A DNA stretch of 64,000 bases from the NCBI GenBank assembly GCA_022559845.1, contig CM040128.1:177746413-177810412 (forward strand), read 5' to 3'. The stretch comes from Amorphophallus konjac. Its lineage: Eukaryota > Streptophyta > Magnoliopsida > Alismatales > Araceae. Below are positions 21,339 to 33,231 of the stretch, piece after piece. The position numbers and the translations under genes were made by a program. The notes below the pieces were generated by a model. It worked only from the letters and a program-made list of their open reading frames with translations. It made no database searches and was not told where the DNA came from. Positions within the stretch are counted from its first letter, which is position 1; each line of letters starts with the position of its first letter.

Positions 21339-23210
21339 CTGAAAAGCCTGGAAAGGGGGAAAAACAACGGGGTGTGAGCTGACGCTCAGTAGGAAAAAAA
21401 CAGACATGTATAAGTGATTAACAGTTTAATTACATTTTCAAAATGTCATGCTACAAATGATAAAAACAATAAAAGATAACGATGATATCACGAAACGAAC
21501 TTCAAAGATCTTGCAAGGTCAAGAAATATAATGAATAGAATAGTAAGACAAGAATTTACTACATGAGATAACGATAAAAAGTTGGCCATATCAAGTCAAT
21601 TCAAGTCATGTCAAGCACGTATGTAATTTCATTTCCACGTCCAAGAGCAAGTACAGTAACCACAAGTAGAGTATAGAACAGTGACGAGTGGAAAGTGAAA
21701 AGTAGTAGAAAGTAATGTAGAGAGTAGTGAAGAGAGTAGTGGAGAGAGTAGTGGACAGTCCTAGATTTAACACATGTCAAGTACTGGTGCCAAATGCCAC
21801 ACCTAGTCATTCACCTCCCAGGGGTACACGTAGTGTTCGGGCGCTCTTCCCAGGACCAGACCAAGCCCTTAATTGTTTGCCAGGCATTGATTTCTTTGGA
21901 TCAAAGATCCCACGAATCTAGACTTCCACAGTTTATGGCCAGAATTCCAAGGTTTAAACTAAGTAGCAATAACAACTTCAAGTAGGAAGGAGATTCATTT
22001 CCAGAATTTCAAGGTAAGTATAATCATCAAGGAGATTGAAATCAAGTCACAACAAGAGTTAATCGTGCTGCGCTACTGTACAACAGCAGCAATCAAACAA
22101 GCTAATCAACATATTAATCCTAATCATCAAGTTAAGATATCATGATTTAACCATTATCATTTGTATTAAGACAATTACCAAGAAGCTGATTCAAGATGAT
22201 AAGGCAAAGAACAACTCCCACAGGAGTGAAATAGAATGCATTAACAGAGATTTAGTTACACCATTAACCACTAATTATGTGGGTTTCTATTTAATCTTGT
22301 ATGCATTGAAATGAAGATGATAAACGGTGTGTTTTTACACTAAGTTTACATGTATGGACCAATGTTAATTGAAACTAAAAAGGGTACATGAATAGGTCAT
22401 TACTTCCTCCAAAAATGTAGTTTTCAAAGTGTTTAGGTTGAATGGTTTGATTCTCCGATGATCCGGATTGATCCCCGGGTCAAATCATCAAAAAAAATGG
22501 GTTTACAATGCATGGGTCGACCCTTTGGGTCGACCCCTGGAAAAATTCCAGGGACGGGTCGACCCCTGGCTACCTGGCTGCATGGGTCGACCCATAGGTC
22601 GACCCCTGCAGGCTGTGGGTCGACCCATTGGGTCGACCCCTGCAAGGCAGCAAGCTGCTGCTTGCAGGGCTGAAATGGGTCGACCCGTGGGTCGACCCCT
22701 GGGTTTCCAGACCCAAAAAGTGATGAAATCTCCACGAATTTGGGGTCTAAAAGTATTGGGATCATAACCATAGACTCTAGGGTTAATAATATGCATCTTA
22801 GGGTCATAAAACACAATTTTAAATCACGAATTTCGATAGGAATCCAATGAAATACAACCTATTCTATGAAGAACACAAGTAAAGTCTAGCTTGCTAGCAT
22901 GCTTCTAATAACACACGAAATACTCTAGGCATGATCTATAAAAATTGGGGATTTTGATGTCAAAAGAAAGCTAACATGCTATTGATTACATTCATGTATG
23001 TTAATTAGAAATTGGGCTGTTATCACCTATCTCAAATTGAAGAAGGAACTCGAAACCTAGAATAAAGAACAACTTGACAGCACCTCACTAAAACCTCGAT
23101 ATCTCCACGGATACCTAATGAAAATTGGGGCTTTTGCCACCAATGGAAAGAGCTCGATGAGAGGTATAATTTGCTATACTCATGATCAAGATTTGGTTGA
23201 GAATTCCTAC
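21339..23210 (-). other. Putative leader intron, element B left LTR
   Basis: On the minus strand GAG/GTAGGAATTC at 23210 and CCTTTCCAGGCTTTTCAG/GTG ending at 21339 enclose the GGGTCGACCC array. The equivalent interval in the right LTR is 29184-31035. The text before the acceptor (CTGAGCGTCAGCTCAC) resembles that in element C (CTAAGCGTTCGCTCAC). Confidence 0.42.
22518..22705. repeat. GGGTCGACCC array, element B left LTR
   Basis: The perfect 10-bp palindrome GGGTCGACCC recurs, mostly in close pairs separated by 2-3 nt (TT, AT, ATT or GT), which gives compound units of 22-23 nt. The pairs are separated by other hairpins, such as CCCTGGAA-AAA-TTCCAGGG and GCAGCA-AGC-TGCTGC. Roughly nine words are present. 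Confidence 0.92.
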
Positions 23211-24068
23211 CTCAATAGATTGATCAAAGAAGGATGAAGGGAAGCCAACGGCCTACTGACCGACCTCCACAAATCAAACTAGATCTCTCCAGATCCAAAA
23301 TTTCAGCGAACCCCACAGCAGCCAAATGAAAGAAGACTCGTAGGGCTTCATGTTGATAGCTCATAGAGCTTCTGGAGCCTTCTGAATTGGGAGTATTTAC
23401 TGCTGCAAGCTACGTGTTTAGAAACGGCGTCGAAATCCTTGACTTGACCAAACTATGTCGGCAGCACGTTTTGGGGCTAAGTTTACCTCAAATTGATTGA
23501 GGGTAAATGTTCCTTTATGTAATACCTTTCATTTACCTCTGGAATCACCCCATTTGGTTGAGAATCAAGCTCGAATTTGATGTTCAAAGTTTGGGTGAAT
23601 AGTAAATTCGAATTTGGGTTAGGTGGGTTATAAGTCAGGCTTAAACCACTGATTAGGGCTAGATAATGATTTAATTAGGCTTACTCCAAGAAGATAAAAG
23701 TGTTAGTCGAAACATCTATTATTTAATTACTATTTGTATGAATTTTTATATGTTAGATAAAATTCCACTTCTACTATTCCGTAATTAATTAAATATTAAG
23801 TTCGGAAGACTTAGTTCGCTAATTCGGCTTAATAAACGATTTTATTAGGCTTAATTGTATAAGACAAAGTTCATAAACAAAATTAATTCTACAAGATGTG
23901 ATTTTTGGGGATTTTTAGAAAATAGTAGAAAAATGACTTATTCTATTAATTAATTAATTAATCCAATTAATTTGGATAATTCTCATTAATTTCGAATAAC
24001 TTCAAATAAATTCCAAATAATTACAAATAACTTTCTAAATAAATTTCTAAAGAATTTGGGGTCTTACA

Positions 24069-24085
24069 CCCTCCCCTACTTAAAG
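24069..24085 (-). promoter_or_regulatory. Polypurine tract, element B
   Basis: The minus strand reads CTTTAAGTAGGGGAGGG directly before the 3' LTR start TGTAAGACC. Confidence 0.85.
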
Positions 24086-24142
24086 GAATTTGGTCCTCCA
24101 AATTCACTGCACTAAAACTGAGAGTAGAAAAAGATCGCTCAC

Positions 24143-24619
24143 CTAGAATAGATCGGGATACCGCTTTCGCATAGTCTCTTTAGACTCCCATGTAGCTTCT
24201 TCGGTCCCACGCCGACTCCACTGAATCTTGACCATCGGTATCGAACGATTCCGGAGTTGCTGATGCTTCCGGTCCAAAATCTTGACAGGTCTTTCCTCAT
24301 AGGTCAAATCTTCCTTCAGTTCAAAATCCACTTGTTGAATGATATGAGTGGGATCGTACACATATTTCCGTAACATAGACACATGGAAAACATTATGTAC
24401 GCCAGACAAATGCGGTGGTAAAGCTAGTCTGTATGCCACCTCTCCCACTCTATCTAGAATCTCGAATGGACCAATGTACCTCGGACTCAGCTTGCCATGA
24501 ATGCCAAATCTTCGGATCCCTCTCGTCGGAGAGACCTTTAAGAACACATGCTCGCCAACCTAAAATTCCAAATCCCTTCTCCTGTTATCGGCATAACTCT
24601 TCTGTCTTGACTGGGCTAC
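24143..24619 (-). pseudogene. Integrase C-terminal domain and chromodomain, element B
   Basis: Still in phase, it reads RQKSYADNRRRDLEF, a TAG at 24562-24560 where the family has Gln, then [34 protein letters not shown] and [20 protein letters not shown]. The end is the Tekay-type chromodomain: [32 protein letters not shown] and [18 protein letters not shown]. It stops about 60 bp before the PPT, the normal end of pol. Confidence 0.9.
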
Positions 24620-25192
24620 TTATAACCGGTCTTGGATAACACGGATGTTCTGTGATGATTCCGAAACAAGATCTGGTCCAAGCCACTGTTTCACACCTAC
24701 CTCGTCCCAACACAACGGGGAACGACAACTTCTACCATATAGTGCTTCAAAAGGAGCCATCTGAATACTAGACTGATAGCTGTTATTGTAAGCAAATTCA
24801 ATTAATGCCAAATGCTCACTCCAATTACCACCGAAATCAATCATGCAAGCTCGCAACATATCTTCCACTATCTGATTGGTTCTTTCAGTCTGTCCATCTG
24901 TCTGCGGATGAAAAGCAGTACTAAAATTCAGACGAGTACCCAAAGACTCTTGCAGTCCCTTCCAGAAATGTGAAGTAAATCTGGGGTCTCGATCAGATAC
25001 TATATTCACTGGAATACCATGCAATCTCACCACTTCCTTTATATACAAAGCAGCCAATACATCAATCGTCCACTTGGACTTAATTGGTAAGAAATGAGCC
25101 GACTTTGTCAATCGATCGACAATCACCCATATCGCATCAAATCCACCACGAGTCCTAGGTAGACCCATAATGAAATCCATGCCAATACTTTC
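24620..25192 (-). pseudogene. Integrase catalytic core, element B
   Basis: In phase with the upstream frame after its TGA. It carries the DDE core: WVIVDRLTKSAHFLP, then [17 protein letters not shown], then FHPQTDGQTERTNQIVEDML with the catalytic Glu. [15 protein letters not shown] follows. The frame stops at TAA (24622-24620), which replaces a Gln codon by one transition. All three catalytic acidic residues are present. Integrase inserts the cDNA into the chromosome. Confidence 0.9.
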
Positions 25193-28100
25193 TCACTTCC
25201 ATTGGGGTATGTCGAGTGGTTTCAATTTCCCTGCTGGTCTGAAATGTTCGGCCTTAACTTGCTGACATACCAAACATCTGCTCACAAAATCTGCAACTTC
25301 TCTTTTCATATTCGGCCACCAAAAGGACCTTTTCAAATCTCGGTACATCTTAGTGCCTCCAGGATGAATGGTATATCTGGATCTATGGGCTTCCTCAAGG
25401 ATTTTGTTCTTTATAGTAACCTCATCCGGAACACAAGTTCTGCCTTTAAATAATAATCTACCATCATCGGCCAACATGAAGTCAGGTCTGCTACTCAAGC
25501 TTCCCTTGATCTCTACCAACTCGGGATCATTATCTTGCAAGGACTTGATCTCTATCAATATTTCAGGTTTAAGTTGAATCTGAGCAATCAAGATCCGATC
25601 ATTGTCAATATTGAGATCCAGACTAGATAATTGTTCCAACAATCTCCATTCTTGTAACATAAGACTTGACAATCTAGCTACCGGCTTCCGGCTTAATGCA
25701 TCTGCCACAACATTACCTTTGCCAGGATGATACTCAATCGAGAAGTCGAAGTCTTTCAAGTACTCCAACCATCTCCGCTGCCTCATGTTGAGTTCCTTTT
25801 GAGAGAATAAATACTTCAAACTCTTATGATCCGAAAACACTGTAAAGGTTTCTCCATATAAGTAATGCCTCCATATCTTCAAAGCAAACACGACTGCAGC
25901 AAGTTCCAAATCATGAACAGGATAATTATCTTCGTGCTTCCTCAACTGCCTAGAGGAATAGGCAATCACCTTCCCATGCTGCATGAGTACACAGCCTAAG
26001 CCAATACCTGAAGCATCAGTATAAACAACGAATCCTCCTTCACCAGAAGGTAAAGCCAAAACAGGTGCAGTAGTCAAACACTCCTTCAGAGTCTGAAAGC
26101 TTCGCTGACAATCATCTAACCAATCAAACTTATTCTCCTTGCGGGTTAATCTTGTCATAGGTACTGCAATCTTGGAGAAATCTTGAATAAATCTTCGGTA
26201 ATAGCCTGCCAGGCCTAGAAAACTTCTAACTTCAGTTGCACTAGTAGGCTGCTCCCAATTCTTCACTGTCTCAATCTTCGAAGGATCAACAGAAATACCT
26301 TCCTTGGTGATAATATGTCCGAGAAAGGACACTTCTTGTAGCCAGAACTCACACTTACTGAACTTAGCATATAGCTGATGATCTTTCAATAGTTGCAATG
26401 CCATTCTCAGATGCTCAGCATGCTCCTCCTCATTCTTAGAATAAATCAGGATGTCATCAATAAAGACTACGACCCATTGATCAAGATAGGGCCGAAATAC
26501 ATCGTTCATCAACTGCATGAAAGCTGCTGGAGCATTCGTTAGACCAAAAGGTATAACGACAAATTCAAAATGACCATACCTGCTGCGGAAAGCTGTTTTA
26601 TAAATATCCTCTTCCTTAATCCGCAACTGGTGATATCCAGATCGAAGATCGATCTTAGAGAAATATTGAGCTCCCGCTATCTGGTCAAATAACTCGTCAA
26701 TCCTCGGCAAGGGATATTTGTTCTTGACAGTCTGCTGGTTTATTTGCCGATAATCAATGCACAACCTCATCGAACCATCTTTCTTCCTGACGAACAACAC
26801 AGGGGCTCCCCACGGAGAAGTACTAGGACGAATAAAACCCTTCTCGAGTAATTCCATCAGTTGCTGCTTCAGTTCCCTCAGTTCCGCAGGAGACATACGA
26901 TAAGGAGCCTTAGAAATAGGAGTTGTGCCAGGAATAAGATCAATAGAAAAGATAACTTCCCGCTCAGGCGGAAGTCCTGGTAGTTCTTCTGGAAAGACAT
27001 CAGGAAAATCTTGGACAACAGGAATGTCCTTAATCTCCATCTGCTGCTCAGGAGTTGCACAAACAAAGGCTAGAAAAGCCTCACACCCATGCCTTAAAAG
27101 CTTATCAGCTCGAAGAGCCGAAATGAGTGGTACGGAGTTATGGTGCTTGACTCCCGTAAAAGATAAACCAGAATGTCCAGTAAAAGTCACTGAGCTAGAA
27201 CTATAGTGAACATTGGCCTCATACTTAGCCAACCAATCTGCTCCTAGGATTACATCATAATCCTTCATATCCATGCAGACCAAATCTGCTGGAAAGTTCT
27301 GTTCACCAATCATAACCTTACTAGAAGGATAGAAATACTGGATTGTTGATCTAGTGCCAATAGGGGTTGAAATCTCTAACGGAGTATTCATCAAAACAGG
27401 TTCCACAGCTAATGACTTAGCAAATCTCCGTGAAATAAAAGAATGTGTTGCACCAGTATCAAAGAGAGCAAACGCGGGCTTATCGATTATAGTAAGGGTA
27501 CCTTCGACGAGTCCGCCATCATCAGAAATCCCAGTTTCATCTTCATGTAAAGCTTGAAGCTTGCCTTGTGGTTTCTTGAAGACTAGAGGTTTTACCGGTG
27601 TAGCTTGTTCCGATATGAGAGGACAATTGGGGATACGGTGCTCCTTGCTTCCACATCGCAAACAGGCGCCTAGCTTGCGCCAGCACTCCTCTATCTTGTG
27701 ACCCGGACGATCACAATAGTTGCACACGCCCTTGAATGGAACAATGGGGCCAGGCTTCTTGTCTCCATGCCTCGGCATCTTGCCCTTCCACGATCCGGAC
27801 CCGCTCCACGAACCAGGTCCACTAACAGGCCTCTTCTTGGTATACCCGGGTTTGACACTCCCGGAACCCGTAGGTAATTCTTTCTTGGTGCCTTTCCCAC
27901 GGATTCTCTCCGTCATTTCAAGAGTATCCTCTAAAACTTGCGCTTTCCTCACCATCTCGGAATAAGTGAAAATCTCCATCGGTGCCAATTGGTTGATATA
28001 ATGAAGCTTCAAACCATTGAGAAAGCGCTTCGCCTTCATCTTCTCGGTGGAAATGAGATGTGTAGCATATCGAGAAAGCCGTGCGAATTGAGCCTCATAC

Positions 28101-28537
28101 TCTGCCACGGACAAACCTCGATGTTTCAAGGCCGCGAACTCTGCCGCTTTCTTCTCTTGCACTCTATCGGAAAAATACTTGCTGTTGAAGAATTCCTCGA
28201 ACTCTTCCCACATAACCTGCCGATCTCCGAGAGTTGCCTTGATAGAATCCCACCAAGTACGTGCATCATGTTCCAGTTGAAATGTGGACAAAAGGACACG
28301 CTCATGGTTGGTGCATTGCATAACTTCAAAGATTCTCCCCATCTCGTCTAGCCAGTGCTCGGCTTGGTCAGGGTCAGTCGAACCAGCGAATCTAGGCGGA
28401 TTCATTCCGCGGAAGTTCTGGTATAGATCACCGGTGCCATGTGGTGCCGCTCCTGCCTGAGCTACTTGCTGAAGGGCCTGAGTAAGGCCTTGAACCGTAC
28501 GCTGCAGGTTCCTCCATTCAGCACGATCAGCTGCCGT
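25193..28537 (-). pseudogene. Gag-PR-RT-RNase H-INT(N) polyprotein, element B
   Basis: Numbered from Met at 28405 the open frame is 1070 residues. Gag core is 1-180. CCHC knuckles are Cys228-Cys241 and Cys248-Cys261. Protease DTG is 316-318. RT runs from about 470, with catalytic Asp586 and the FIDD pair Asp650-Asp651. RNase H has Asp797, Glu834 and Asp859. The integrase zinc finger has His1007, His1014, Cys1044 and Cys1047. The frame extends 44 codons upstream to an ACG at 28537-28535, where element C has ATG (M-A-A-E-R versus T-A-A-D-R). It ends at TGA (25195-25193), where the family has Trp. Otherwise it looks intact. Confidence 0.92.
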
Positions 28538-28847
28538 CTACACGAGAAATAGGTTACTTAGGTTCAAATAAGATAGATAATTACACGATTAAGAAACGAA
28601 CTTAACCCAAGTTCTACCCAATCTCACAGGTCAGGTCTTAAACTTTTACAAGGTTAGGGATCTAGTGCACCTAGACACGACCAAAACTCGGTACCTGGCG
28701 GAGGTAATCGGTCCGAAGACCACTCGCGCAAGTGTGCGACCTTCCCGATAGGCGTAGCCTAACGTTCGGACAACACCTTTTTATATACCGGTTATTGGGA
28801 TGCAATGCAAGAAAACTTAAACTTAGGAAACCTAGGAATGTGAAACC

Positions 28848-28863
28848 TAGGGCTCTGATACCA
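28848..28863 (-). promoter_or_regulatory. Primer-binding site, element B
   Basis: On the minus strand TGGTATCAGAGCCCTAG, complementary to initiator tRNA-Met, starts about 7 nt after the LTR end GTGACA (spacer GTTTAGT). Confidence 0.9.
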
Positions 28864-29183
28864 ACTAAACTGTCACGCCCCGAACAAGGCGGAAGTATCG
28901 GGATGTACAGTTAGGGACACGCTAGCAAGAGAGGGAACTAAGTTTAAAACAATACACAAGTGCTACAAGATGGAAATGCTAAATGATCATTAATAAACCA
29001 CGACTAATACAATAATCCTCAAGTTCAACTTAATACAACTGGAATAACAACCACTAAGACTCAACAACAAACTGAAACTAAAAGATCTCCAAACACAACT
29101 AAAGAATAAACACACTGCTAACACACTAGAACTGATACACTCAAGACATCACTCCTGTCCTTCCCCATCGGTAAGCGCGTCAC

Positions 29184-31035
29184 CTGAAAAGCCTGGAAAG
29201 GGGGAAAAACAACGGGGTGTGAGCTGACGCTCAGTAGGAAAAAAACAGACATGTATAAGTGATTAACAGTTTAATTACATTTTCAAAATGTCATGCTACA
29301 AATGATAAAAACAATAAAAGATAACGATGATATCACGAAACGAACTTCAAAGATCTTGCAAGGTCAAGAAATATAATGAATAGAATAGTAAGACAAGAAT
29401 TTACTACAGGAGATAACGATAAAAAGTTGGCCATTTCAAGTCAATTCAAGTCATGTCAAGCACGTATGTAATTTCATTTCCACGTCCAAGTAATGAGCAA
29501 GTACAGTAACCACAAGTAGAGTATAGAACAGTGACGAGTGGAAAGTGAAAAGTAGTAGAAAGTAATGTAGAGAGTAGTGAAGAGAGTAGTGGACAGTCCT
29601 AGATTTAACACATGTCAAGTACTGGTGCCAAATGCCACACCTAGTCATTCACCTCCCAGGGGTACACGTAGTGTTCGGGCGCTCTTCCCAGGACCAGACC
29701 GAGCCGTTAATTGTTTGCCAGGCATTGATTTCTTTGGATCAAAGATCCCACGAATCTAGACTTCCACAGTTTATGGCCAGAATTCCAAGGTTTAAACTAA
29801 GTAGCAATAACAACTTCAAGTAGGAAGGAGATTCATTTCCAGAATTTCAAGGTAAGTATAATCATCAAGGAGATTGAAATCAAGTCACAACAAGAGTTAA
29901 TCGTGCTGCGCTACTGTACAACAGCAGCAATCAAACAAGCTAATCAACATATTAATCCTAATCATCAAGTTAAGATATCATGATTTAACCATTATCATTT
30001 GCATTAAGACAATTGCCAAGAAGCTGATTCAAGATGATAAGGCAAAGAACAACTCCCACAGGAGTGAAATAGAATGTATTAACAGAGATTTAATTACACC
30101 ATTAACCACTAATTATGTGGGTTTCTATTTAATCTTGTATGCATTGAAATGAAGATGATAAACGGTGTGTTTTTACGCTAAGTTTACATGTATGGACCAA
30201 TGTTAATTGAAACTAAAAAGGGTACATGAATAGGTCATTAGTTCCTCCAAAAATGTAGTTTTCAAAGTGTTTAGGTTGAATGGTTTGATTCCCCGATGAT
30301 CCGGATTGATCCCCGGGTCAAATCATCAAAAAAAACGGGTTTACAATGCATGGGTCGACCCCTGGAAAAATTCCAGGGATGGGTCGACCCCTGGCTACCT
30401 GGCTGCATGGGTCGACCCATGGGTCGACCCCTGCAGGCTGTGGGTCGACCCATTGGGTCGACCCCTGCAAGGCAGCAAGCTGCTGCTTGCAGGGCTGAAA
30501 TGGGTCGACCCGTGGGTCGACCCCTGGGTTTCCAGACCCAAAAAGCGATGAAATCTCCACGAATTTGGGGTCTAAAAGTATTGGGATCATAACCATAGAC
30601 TCTAGGGTTAATAATATGCATCTTAGGGTCATAAAACATAATTTTAAATCATGAATTTCGATAGGAATCCAATGAAATACAACCTATTCTATGAAGAACA
30701 CAAGTAAAGTCTAGCTTGCTAGCATGTTTCTAATAACACACGAAATACTCTAGGCATGATCTATAAAAATTGGGGATTTTGATGTCAAAAGAAAGCTAAC
30801 ATGCTATTGATTACATTCATGTATGTTAATTAGAAATTGGGCTGTTATCACCTACCTCAAATTGAAGAAGGAACTCGAAACCTAGAATAAAGAACAACTT
30901 GACAGCACCTCACTAAAACCTCGATATCTCCACGGATACCTAATGAAAACTGGGGCTTTTGCCACCAATGGAAAGAGCTCGATGAGAGGTACAATTTGCT
31001 ATACTCATGATCAAGATTTGGTTGAGAATTCCTAC
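29184..31035 (-). other. Putative leader intron, element B right LTR
   Basis: Same donor-like and acceptor-like sites as in the left LTR. In this 5' LTR the interval would lie in the transcribed leader, upstream of the PBS and gag. Confidence 0.42.
30349..30528. repeat. GGGTCGACCC array, element B right LTR
   Basis: Sister array of 22518-22705. The first pair of the left array (two words separated by TTT) is reduced here to one word, a 13-bp difference. The rest is almost identical. Confidence 0.92.
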
Positions 31036-31898
31036 CTCAATAGATTGATCAAAGAAGGATGAAGGGAAGCCAACGGCCTACTGACCGACCTCCACAAATC
31101 GAACTAGATCTCTCCAGATCCGAAATTTCAGCGAACCCCACAGCAGCCAAATGAAAGAAGACTCGTAGGGCTTCATTTTGATAGCTCATAGAGCTTCTGG
31201 AGCCTTCTGAATTGGAAGTATTTGCTGCTGCAAGCTACGTGTTTAGAAACGGCGCCGAAATCCTTGACTTGACCAAACTATGTCGGCATCACGTTTTGGG
31301 GCTAAGTTTACCTCAAATTGATTGAGGGTAAATGTTCCTTTATGTAATACCTTTCATTTGCCTCTGGAATCACCCCATTTGGTTGAGAATCAAGCTCGAA
31401 TTTGATGTTCAAAGTTTGGGTGAATAGTAAATTCGAATTTGGGTTAGGTGGGTTATAAGTCAGGCTTAAACCACTGATTAGGGCTAGATAATGATTTAAT
31501 TAGGCTTACTCCAAGAAGATAAAAGTGTTAGTCGAAACATCTATTATTTAATTACTATTTTTATGAATTTTTATATGTTAGATAAAATTCCACTTCTACT
31601 ATTCCGCAATTAATTAAATATTAAGTTCGGAAGACTTAGTTCGCTAATTCGGCTTAATAAACGATTTTATTAGGATTAATTGTATAAGACAAAGTTCATA
31701 AATAAAATTAATTCTACAAGATGTGATTTTTGGGGATTTTTAGAAAATAGTAGAAAAATGACTTATTCTATTAATTAATTAATTAATCCAATTAATTTGG
31801 ATAATTCTCATTAATTTCGAATAACTTCAAATAAATTCCAAATAATTACAAATAACTTTCTAAATAAATTTCTAAAGAATTTGAGGTCTTACATCCAC

Positions 31899-32421
31899 TC
31901 TTGTATATGACCTATTATTTATGTAGATGGTAAGAGCTTTTCAAGATTATCCACATGCACCTCCACTAACTATGATGGAGATAGACTTTACAGGTCATGA
32001 GCCATATGTATCTGATTCTGAATGGGAAGACTTTAAGTTAAATGAGTTAGATGTGTGTTATGTTCTTCATTAGATGACTATGAATGATGTGTATGTTCTC
32101 TTTAAGTTATCTATTTTTTTCTTTACATAGTATGTGTAGCCAAGCTAAGTATGCCATCTATGTATTAAATAAAATGAAGTTTTCAATAGAAAACTTATTT
32201 TAATGTAAAAAATGAATTATTGTTAGGTGGTGTAATATGTAGATATCTCCCAGCAGAATGGTTCGTGACATTAGATGGCAGCACAAAGTCAAGTTAGAGG
32301 GCAACTGACATTGGTGACATTGCATGTATGGTCGCAAAGAACACACGTAAGGTGTCTCTTGCTTGAAGATACATTTGACAGAGAGACCAGCTGCTAGATA
32401 CTCAAACGTCAATAGTTTTGC
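31899..32421. other. Unassigned host sequence between elements B and C
   Basis: This 523-bp island separates the TSDs of B and C. Apart from one 48-codon open frame nothing is recognised. Its left neighbour before element B insertion was 21020. Confidence 0.45.
31927..32073 (+). CDS. Small acidic open frame, unrecognised
   Basis: An ATG frame of 48 codons gives an acidic peptide (HEPYVSDSEWEDFKLNEL in its middle) ending in TAG. The non-random acidic composition hints at the C-terminal end of an older coding exon, interrupted upstream by element B. No family is recognised and it may be chance. Confidence 0.15.
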   Translation: MVRAFQDYPHAPPLTMMEIDFTGHEPYVSDSEWEDFKLNELDVCYVLH

Positions 32422-33231
32422 ACAAGTGTAGCAACCCGTATACAATAATAGGGATAAAATTTTCTAAATAGATAAATCCTCCAAAATAAACTAAATAGTC
32501 AAAGAACCTAAATCGATGATCAAAGCCCAATTGTAAAAACCTTTAACTAACCTCTTATGGGCCTTAGTTAAAAAGGGGCCTCATAGGAATGATTTAAAAG
32601 GGATATAAAGTGGGCATTTAACCCATAACCCTCTTACGTACAAAGAAGGAATAGTATATATAAATATATATATTCTGAAAAAAAAAAGCAAAACCCTCAT
32701 CACGCTCGAAGCTTGCATGGGATCCTAGGGTTTTTGAACCCCAAACCACGAGGGCAGCTACTAACGGAGAAACAACAAGGCCATTAGGATTCTTATGCAG
32801 GTAATATAAATCCCACTAGGATGCCATGAGCTCGTCGAAATCAAGACCCTATAAAAGACCCCCCTTCCGAACGAGGCCGGCTACTACTGCTACTCATTCT
32901 TGCATCTTCCTCCTATCGTCATCCTCTTCATCCTTTTCCTACTACAGCTATCGCGTTCGCAGCGTCCCTGCCGTCGCAGTTGCTGTTGCCACAATTGTTG
33001 GACGAAGGAGTCATCTTCTTCATGCTACTGTTTTAATCCTCTGCATCGTCGCTACAGAGATATTCTTCTTCTTCTTGCTGTCGTTACTCGACTACAGTTG
33101 CTGGGAAGAGTTTCTCTTCTTCCTCTACTGTGCTGCTGCCTCTTCTTCATGACCAGAAGAGAGTACAGTCGTTGCAGTTGCTGATTATTCTTATTTCTTT
33201 TCTGTTCATCGTTCTTCGTCCACCAAACAAG

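Larger units (their letters stand above)
21026..24068 (-). repeat. Element B 3' LTR
   Basis: About 3043 bp, plus text TGTCACGCCCCG...GGGGTCTTACA. Minus-strand order: start TGTAAGACCCC at 24068, weak TATA-like GTAAATAC at 23393-23400, donor-like GAG/GTAGGAATT at 23210, GGGTCGACCC array at 22518-22705, acceptor-like CTTTTCAG/GTGACGC at 21339, end GTGACA at 21026. Compared with the right LTR it has one extra 12-bp AGAGAGTAGTGG-type repeat near 21740 and one extra 13-bp GGGTCGACCC unit. Confidence 0.92.
28871..31893 (-). repeat. Element B 5' LTR
   Basis: About 3023 bp. It matches the left LTR with scattered single-base differences. Donor-like GAG/GTAGG sites lie at 31035 and near 30853, and the acceptor-like site ends at 29184. 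The second donor-like site is intact here but reads GAG/ATAGG in the left LTR (near 23030). Confidence 0.92.
21021..31898 (-). mobile_element. Element B: complete, young Tekay-like Ty3/gypsy retrotransposon
   Basis: It is flanked by a perfect 5-bp target-site duplication TCCAC (21021-21025 and 31894-31898). LTRs are 21026-24068 and 28871-31893 and look nearly identical by eye. PPT and PBS are in place. The minus-strand polyprotein is almost intact: one 1070-codon frame plus two further in-phase frames, separated only by three single-base nonsense codons. The putative Gag start is ACG instead of ATG. It is the youngest complete element in the window. Confidence 0.95.

Noticed and set aside
22433..22816. 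Frames across the GGGTCGACCC array with Gly-Arg-Pro and Val-Asp-Pro repeats
   Set aside because: They are translations of the palindrome array and occur on both strands because the word is self-complementary.
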